Assembly (NCBI GenBank): GCA_029204225.1
Contig: CM055095.1
Coordinates: 77,819,488-77,883,487, forward strand
Source of the DNA: Diphasiastrum complanatum
Taxonomy: Eukaryota; Streptophyta; Lycopodiopsida; Lycopodiales; Lycopodiaceae
Length of the DNA stretch: 64,000 nucleotides
Direction: 5' to 3'
The notes under the pieces were generated by a model, which saw only the letters and a program-made list of their open reading frames with translations, did no database searches and was not told the DNA's origin. Positions within the stretch are counted from its first letter, which is position 1, and each line of letters begins with the position of its first letter. This document shows, in pieces, positions 58,401 through 64,000 of the stretch. Position numbers and translations under genes: made by a program.

Positions 58401-61400
58401 ATCATGAGCTTGTAGATTGGTCTTGCTAGCTCCGCAAAATCTAAAATGAAGATTCGATAGTAATTAGCATGACCCATGAAGACGTAGACTTCGCGAATTG
58501 TCCCTGGTGGTGGTAGATCAACAATGACTCTGAGTTCAGCACGTGCACGCACAAATCATCCAAGAAAATTTCCAAAAATTTCTATAGGTACTCTTTGAAT
58601 GTTGCTTGCATAACTCGTTGAAAAGTGCTTGGGGCATTACAAAGTCCAAGCGGAATCACCTTATAGGCATAGGCTCCCCATTCCATGGCGACAAACGTTG
58701 TCTTGTGCTGATCTTCCGATCCTATATTCACTTGATTGTAGCCACTAAAACCATCCAGAAAACTGTAGGCTTTTGCTCCTGCTACTCTATCCAAAAGACT
58801 TTTCGTGAATGGTAAGGGAAAATGATCTTTCTTTGTAACCGCATTCAACGGCTTTAGGTTCACACAAATTCGCATTTTGCTGTTCTTCTTGGGTACTATG
58901 ACTATCGGCGATACCTATTCTATGTGTTCAATTTTATGAATGAATTTGGCATCGAGCAGCTTCTACAACTCCTGTTTGATCAACTCTGTGTAGTTAGAAT
59001 TGTAGCGGTAGTAACGGCCCACCTTGGGGATTGTTCCATCCACCAAGGGTATGGTATACTGGACTACGTTTGGTGGTATACCCTTCAAATCTTTATATGT
59101 CCATGCGAAGTAGTCTTTGTATTCCACCAATAAAGCACATAACCTCTTGAATTGAGTGGATGTCAATTGTTCTCCCACATGAACAATCTTTTCTTCTTTG
59201 TCTGGCTCAGCTAAGTTCATAAGTTGTGTCCACGTAGGTCCTTCGTAGACTTGTTACGCTGGTTCTTGATTTTGATTAGGTTCTCTTTGTGCTTGCAACA
59301 TCATGATTACCACATCATCTAAGCTGTAGTTCTTGAAAGTTTCTAGCATCTCATGAATTGGCGTTCGATGAGATTCCTCCTTCAACGGTTGAGCCGATAC
59401 TCTTCTCACTCCATATCGATCTGGGTCCATATGCTGCAGGACCTGTTCATCAGTCAGCTCAACTTCCTTGTTGTAGGTAAATGCATGTGGCCAAGGGACT
59501 ACATCATCATCAACAGGGTCTGCAATAGTTTCCGTCGACAGCCATGCTACGTTAATCATGTTCACCCCAAAAATAATCAGTGTGTCCAGGGTGTATTTCT
59601 TGGGTGAAGATGTGCTAGGTTTTGGATCCGAATGAGGATGACATGCATGCCCAGCCATATAGTCAACTATTGCTAACGTGTCTGTCCATCGCACAATATA
59701 TGTTTGAAAATCATAATGACCTCCCTTGGCTTGCCTTGGGCAATCAATTGTGTGATCAGTGGTGGATGATCCATCATCAGCCTTGGGTGTAATTGATTTT
59801 ACCACTCATGTGGTTGTATCAACCTTTACAACTTGCTCTCTATTTTTTGAAGGTGAGTTTTCCGGTTTCCCAGTTGTAAATCACTTGCACAACTCTCAGC
59901 CAAGGTCTTCCTAGTAAAACGCGATAGGCAGAAGGTGTCATATTATACTTATTTTATTCAACGAGTATGCAACTTCCCAAGAAACTTGAGATGGGGGTTA
60001 TCATACAGAAGAGAAAAGTCTCCCTCCGCAAAACGAACTTCCTTATCGTGGTATCAAAGGCTCGCTTTCGGCTTAATTGGATCTTTGTCGTATCGATCAA
60101 TGCTTGTTTATGACTCTCTTCTAGTTTTCCAATAGCTAAAGACCTTTCGTCTAAGCTCGATTGTTCGTCACATCTAGCTTCAACTTGAACACGATATGTC
60201 GGTACCTCAAACTCTATCGGCAATATCGGGTGCATGCCATAAGTTAAATAAAACGGAGTTTATTTTGTAGTCACCTTTTCGGCATTCCTCTATCGCTTAC
60301 TATCTCCAATGGACAGCCATAACGGGTTATTATGTTTCGAAACTCTGCAACAGTTTTTGCATCAATCCTTTTCGTTGCTTCCGCCTCGACCATCTTTGTC
60401 GCATAGTCAGTTGCTGCAAGGATGTAACTCCGAGTGACCAGCTTTATCGGTCCAACAAAGTCAATGCCCCATTTCTCAAATGGTGCAAGTGGAAGTATCA
60501 ACATGAGTGGCCAGTACATTGAAGGGGTTGGTTTCCCAACTCTTTGGCTTGGATCACAGGTTTTTACAAACGCTGCAACGTCTTTGTACATCGTTGGCCA
60601 CCAATACTTGGCGTTTAGGATCTTCTTGTGCTTAGAAGTATGATTGTGAAGACTTTACAATTATTATTAATAAATGGTGTAACATTTTTTATTTCCCTGT
60701 TTGTTACTATATCTTGTATCTTGTTTGGACATGATTCAGATGCAAAGAAGAGTTTAATGTTACCACCTCAAAGCATATCTCGTATTCACAGAATGTTCAT
60801 CTTGCTATCATGTATCATTACATTGATTTGCAAGACCAAAGATGCAATTTACCCCTTTATGAACTAGAACGTGCTCATGGGCACAGGAAAATGTCAAGGA
60901 ACATGAAATCTAGCAGTCCCTTTTAGGGACCAAGACGAGTTGCCTGTGGGTAATTCTGCTAGCTAGGACGGATTTCGTAGTGTTTCTAGCAAATCCTTAT
61001 AATTTATGCTCGGTTTTCATTGTAATTCTCACCCTGTACCTGTGTTTTGAAGCACTTGTGTACATGTCTCTCACTGATTTTATGTGCATGATGCTTGTGT
61101 TTTCACCTAATCTGTGATATATGTTCAACCATTATTTGTGCCTGCAGGGAGAGAGTTCTTGCTGCATAAAACAGTTTCTTAACCTTTTGTTTAGTGAATT
61201 GAATGATCTGGATGAGTGCTGGAACTTGGGATTCTACTTTTCAGCAGGGCTGCTTTCTTGCATACGAGTGCTTGTTTTCTTAGAATCTTGACACTTATAT
61301 GGGTCCTGGAAGAGGCCCCATCAATATGGTTCACATCCAATAATGAGTTTGGGTGTGTAGCATGGCATGCCGTTGTTTGCTTTTGTCCAAGTTTATGATC

Positions 61401-64000
61401 TAATCTGTCTTATTGGTTTGTTTCAGAATGATCTTCATGAGCTGTGGTCTCTACTGAATTTACTGCTCCCTGAAGTTTTTGACAGCAGCAAAGTCTTCCA
61501 TGATTGGTTCTCTAAACCTTTCCAAAAAGAAGGCACAGTGACACAAACTGCAGAGGATGATTGGTTAGAGACAGAGAAGAAAGTCATAGTTATCCATAGA
61601 TTGCATCAAATTCTTGAACCTTTCATGCTTCGCAGGCGAGTTGAGGATGTTGAAGGCTCACTTCCACCAAAAGTATGCCTCTTATTTCAAGTGCTAAGAA
61701 TGGCAATGCTAATGTAAATTTAGAGCCCAGGGCCTTGTCTTGGCATTTTGTAGAAAAGCATTTTCTTGACATCTTATTTGAACATGTATTTACAGTAACA
61801 TTTGCATTGATCCACTAGGTTCCAATTGTCATGTATTTACAGTAACATTTGCGTGGATCCACTAGGTTCCAATTGTCCTTAAGTGTAAGATGTCAGCTCT
61901 CCAAGCTGCTATATATGACTGGGTAAAAACGACTGGGACAATCCGCTTGGACCCTGAAGATGAAGCTCAAAGAGTTGCTGGAGCAAATGGCAATCGTCAA
62001 GTGCGAGCTTATGTTCCACTACAAAACAAATGCATGGAGTTGAGGAAGGTCTGTAACCATCCATTTTTGAACTATCCTCCTTACGGGCATTACCTCGATG
62101 ATAATATTGTACGCTTTTGTGGCAAGCTATGGATGCTTGATAGGATACTGCTCAAGCTACACAGAACAGGGCACAAAGTGCTCCTTTTCAGTACCATGAC
62201 CCGCCTACTGGATATTCTAGAAGAATATTTGCAATGGCGTGGGCTTATTTATCGGAGAATTGATGGAACTACCAATCTTGATGCTCGTGAGACTGCTATT
62301 GTGGATTTTAACGAGCCTGACTCAGAATGCTTTATTTTTCTTCTTAGCATCCGGGCTGCTGGGAGGGGTCTCAATCTCCAAACCGCAGATACCGTTGTCA
62401 TTTATGATCCTGATCCAAACCCCAAGAATGAAGAACAAGCAGTGGCTCGTGCACACCGCATTGGGCAAAAGCGGGAAGTACGAGTTATATACCTGGAAGC
62501 TGTGGTGGAGACAATTAGTAGTTATCAGAAGGAAGATGAGTTGAGAAGTGGTGGAAACATTGACATAGATGATGAAATGGCAGGTAAGGATCGGTACATG
62601 GGTTCTGTTGAAAGCCTGGTCCGTAACAATATTCAGCAGCACAAGATTGACATGGCAGATGAAGTCATCAATGCTGGTCGTTTTGATCAAAGAACTACTC
62701 AAGAAGAACGGAGATTGACTCTTGAAGCACTTCTTCATGATGAAGAAAGGTACCAAGAAACTGTGCACGACGTTCCAAGCATGCAGGAGGTTAATCGTCT
62801 TATTGCTAGAACTGAGGAAGAAATTGAAATTTTTGATCAGATGGATGAGGACTGGGAGTGGCCGGGCGAGATGCTAAAACATCACGAAGTCCCTGCATGG
62901 CTTCGTGTGGGTTCACACGAGGTCAATGCAGCAATAGCAGCAACTTCAAAGCAAGCCTTAAAGAAGGGTGTTATAGGTCTTGTAGGCACTAGGGAGGCAG
63001 AAGAAAAGCTTGTTGTAGCAGAGGCAAGCGCCAGATCTGAGATTTCAGACAACGAAAAATGTCTTTCAATTAATCTAAAAACTGGCAAAGTGGGTGATGA
63101 TGCTGAAGGTGAAGCAGAGAGGGTTTCAAAAGATGATTTTGACGAGGTCATAGCAGAAGAGGAAGATTTCTTATCTGGTGAGGAAGGAGAAATTAGAGAA
63201 GGTTTTGAAGATGATGAAGAAGGTGAAATCAGAGAAGCAATAGAGGAAGAAGATGACCCGGCTGGGGAGGAGATGAGACAAGACGAATCGGAAGATGATC
63301 AAAAACAAGAAGTTGAAGAAGAGGTTATTGAAGTAATTGAAGAGATGGAGGAGATTGTCGATGACATAGATGATAAGGTAGCAGATTCGGAAGACCAGGA
63401 GGTTCAAGAGGAGGTTTCTTTTGATTCAGATGATGGAGATGATGAAAGTCGAGGGACTCAAGATGCAGATGAGAGCCAATTGCCAGTCTTGAAGAAGTTT
63501 GGATCTTTGGCTGCACTAGAGAGCAGATCAGCAAAACAAGAACGGGTAATTTATACTCATTTTATAGTTAGTTCTTTTGTTTGTTCAGCTGCAAACTTTT
63601 GGTGAGACTTTGTGTACAGTGTTCCATTTCAAACTTCTTCTAGGATTCCTGTGGATGTGTGATATCTAGTCTCACAATGTCTGCAGATTTTTGGTTCTTG
63701 TGCTGTAAGACCTTATCTTTTCAGCAACTCGTATCTCAGATTTGCTTTTATATCTTGGTTTGTTATGCATGTCTGACATGAAGCTCTATGCATTGCAAGT
63801 TGCAACCTTGGAATTTTGAATCATTAGTTCAGTGGATATGTCCCAGGAACTTTCACTTGCATTCAATGCCTAGTGAACTCTGAGAAGTTTGATTGCTATT
63901 AAAACTTAAGAGTAACATACTTGATTTTTGTTGAGAGTCTTGTATATGATCTCTTGAAAGCTGAATCATAAATCATTGATTTTGTAGGTGGTTGATTTCT
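48933..64000 (+). CDS. BRM: BRAHMA-type SWI/SNF ATPase (partial, 3' end outside)
   Basis: Chromatin-remodelling ATPase of the plant SWI/SNF complex, nuclear. Exons: 48,933-49,223; 50,827-52,695; 52,793-54,160; 54,269-54,378; 54,473-54,560; 54,765-54,851; 55,426-55,518; 55,662-55,745; 56,011-56,214; 61,427-61,672; 61,866-63,545; 63,988 onward (tentative). The joined frame is open for 2,040 codons. Residues 1-97 are Pro/Gly/Gln-rich; 557-661 polyglutamine; QLQ at 701-735 ([20 protein letters not shown]); HSA about 1,000-1,130 ([25 protein letters not shown]); SNF2 ATPase with DEMGLGKT (exon 6) and [10 protein letters not shown] (exon 9); helicase C with [11 protein letters not shown]; SnAC-like region ([15 protein letters not shown]); a long acidic tail. 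ATG 48,933 is the first in-frame start after the TAG at 48,857. Intron 8 is GC-AG. Intron 9 holds gypsy pieces. The bromodomain or AT-hook end lies beyond the window, so BRM rather than SYD or MINU rests on QLQ plus HSA context. Confidence 0.93.
49230..49760 (+). repeat. Intron 1 array, four ~120-145-bp units
   Basis: Each unit has a CCCTAAT element (AACCCTAA at 49,268, 49,510 and 49,662; AGCCCTAA at 49,402), a TGATC/ATCCACT segment, a TGT/CTT-rich pyrimidine part and GGTTTCTTAGCTTTGCTTGT-like sequence (49,331, 49,453, 49,589, about 49,732), usually after CAG. AACCCTAA matches the plant telo-box. Confidence 0.75.
49761..50826 (+). other. Rest of BRM intron 1
   Basis: T-rich intron sequence ending in TGTTCCAG before exon 2. 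No ORF, repeat or TE motif noticed. Confidence 0.6.
52204..52518 (+). repeat. CAG/CAA tract encoding polyglutamine in BRM
   Basis: Encodes residues 557-661, almost all Gln with a few Leu, Arg, Lys and His. The longest pure run is 46 Gln (52,294-52,431). CAA and CAG are mixed, which limits slippage. It sits about 40 residues before the QLQ domain. The antisense leucine ORF is an artefact. Confidence 0.95.
56215..57260 (+). other. BRM intron 9, 5' part
   Basis: T-rich intron sequence to about 56,930, then low-complexity sequence leading into TE-derived DNA. No coding motif. Confidence 0.5.
57268..57430 (+). repeat. Short tandem repeats in BRM intron 9
   Basis: Three to four degenerate units built around AAAAGTGG, a CAACCAG/CAGCCAG element, TGGGTGCTG/TGAGTGCTG and GAAAA(A)TAC.TC. 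Period roughly 60-70 with an internal shorter copy. Confidence 0.6.
57455..57978 (+). pseudogene. Gypsy integrase end, plus strand, in BRM intron 9
   Basis: [22 protein letters not shown] (57,475-57,540), then a deletion, then [15 protein letters not shown] and the 107-residue frame 57,655-57,978 ([35 protein letters not shown]). The tail matches the integrase end at 22,067-22,294 (RRQKTWHDRS, FGQGPYIIKKI, NGSQLRKY). Same family, opposite strand to the RT block beside it. Confidence 0.8.
58095..59940 (-). pseudogene. Gypsy PR-RT-RNase H in BRM intron 9, minus strand
   Basis: Minus order: protease tail [14 protein letters not shown] (about 59,895-59,940); linker 59,254-59,805 ([41 protein letters not shown]); RT entry 58,963-59,220 ([14 protein letters not shown]); RT core 58,582-58,875 ([44 protein letters not shown]-like [17 protein letters not shown]) with an IFLDDL box near 58,560; a shortened thumb 58,292-58,552 ([13 protein letters not shown]); RNase H 58,095-58,340 ([38 protein letters not shown]). 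This is the best-preserved RT in the window, but stops and a deletion after the DD box disable it. Confidence 0.85.
59946..60640 (-). pseudogene. Gypsy integrase in BRM intron 9, minus strand
   Basis: Minus order: [20 protein letters not shown] (about 60,560-60,625; second zinc-finger Cys lost), core [41 protein letters not shown] (60,271-60,520), then a deletion to [19 protein letters not shown] and [12 protein letters not shown]...RKRAF (59,954-60,240). It lies 5' of the protease-RT block on the same strand, so the normal PR-RT-RH-IN order is permuted. No LTR was seen at the 59,94x junction. Confidence 0.82.
60641..61426 (+). other. BRM intron 9, 3' part
   Basis: AT-rich sequence without TE motifs, ending in TTTGTTTCAG before exon 10. 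The exact right edge of the TE block was not determined. Confidence 0.55.
61783..61876 (+). repeat. 47-bp duplication of the exon 11 splice acceptor
   Basis: Copy 1 is 61,783-61,829 and copy 2 is 61,830-61,876; they differ at two or three positions. Each contains GATCCACTAG (acceptor) and GTTCCAATTGT (start of exon 11). Copy 2 continues into CCTTAAG, so its AG at 61,864-61,865 gives the open frame. Confidence 0.92.
63546..63987 (+). other. BRM intron 11 (tentative)
   Basis: Donor CGG|GTAATT at 63,545/63,546 and a candidate acceptor TTTTGTAG at 63,987. The frame would continue VVDF. The acceptor choice rests on 13 bases only. Confidence 0.55.

Overview
This window is nuclear DNA of a land plant. 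The evidence is a plant-type BRAHMA (BRM) SWI/SNF ATPase gene on the + strand at the right end, two tandem copies of a Dof-type zinc finger (a plant-specific fold) near 12-13.5 kb, and plant-style LTR retrotransposons. I cannot name the species. Interspersed, AT-rich, retrotransposon-dominated sequence with a TE-loaded intron suggests a large genome.

Layout: 1-9.1 kb holds decayed fragments: a gag piece, two copia remnants, LTR pieces, a 31-32 bp periodic CCAAT array and a fragment of an unnamed TE domain. 9.1-14 kb is the least TE-like part and contains the Dof-like tandem pair. 14-18 kb is a copia remnant (- strand) interrupted by a copy of LTR family A. 18.1-26.7 kb is a Ty3/gypsy element (- strand) with gag, protease, an in-frame RT-integrase deletion fusion and a 911-codon third ORF after integrase. 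27.1-30.1 kb is a copia gag-protease remnant with its 3' LTR (+). 30.1-34.9 kb is the 3' end of a second gypsy element: a homologue of the third ORF, then LTR A, into which a solo LTR and a copia LTR have inserted. 35.8-45.8 kb is one copia insertion (- strand) whose 5' LTR is split by a complete-ended chromodomain gypsy element (39.4-45.3 kb). 45.8-48.0 kb is a decayed LINE. 48.05-64 kb is the BRM promoter region and the first 12 exons of BRM; intron 9 has grown to 5.2 kb through rearranged gypsy pol pieces. The bromodomain end lies beyond the window.

BRM is the only clearly functional gene. All splice sites fit GT-AG except one GC-AG intron, and the joined frame is open for 2,040 codons. 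Points worth attention are three diverged ~190 bp promoter repeats, a short uORF, an intron-1 array carrying AACCCTAA motifs, a 46-glutamine run, and a 47-bp duplication that gives exon 11 two acceptors, the upstream one leading to a stop codon.

Among the TEs the best candidate for something undescribed is the third ORF. Its motif set RGG[YW]...QPxW...P[YI]YxP[MV][PA]RR recurs at three independent loci (2.5, 19.4 and 31.1 kb). Other themes are GA/TC tracts of 100-157 bp just downstream of the TATA box in two unrelated LTR families, loss of the RT core from several unrelated elements, and decay of the 18-26 kb element mainly by C-to-T type nonsense changes. Boundaries and homologies were read by eye; no database search was run.
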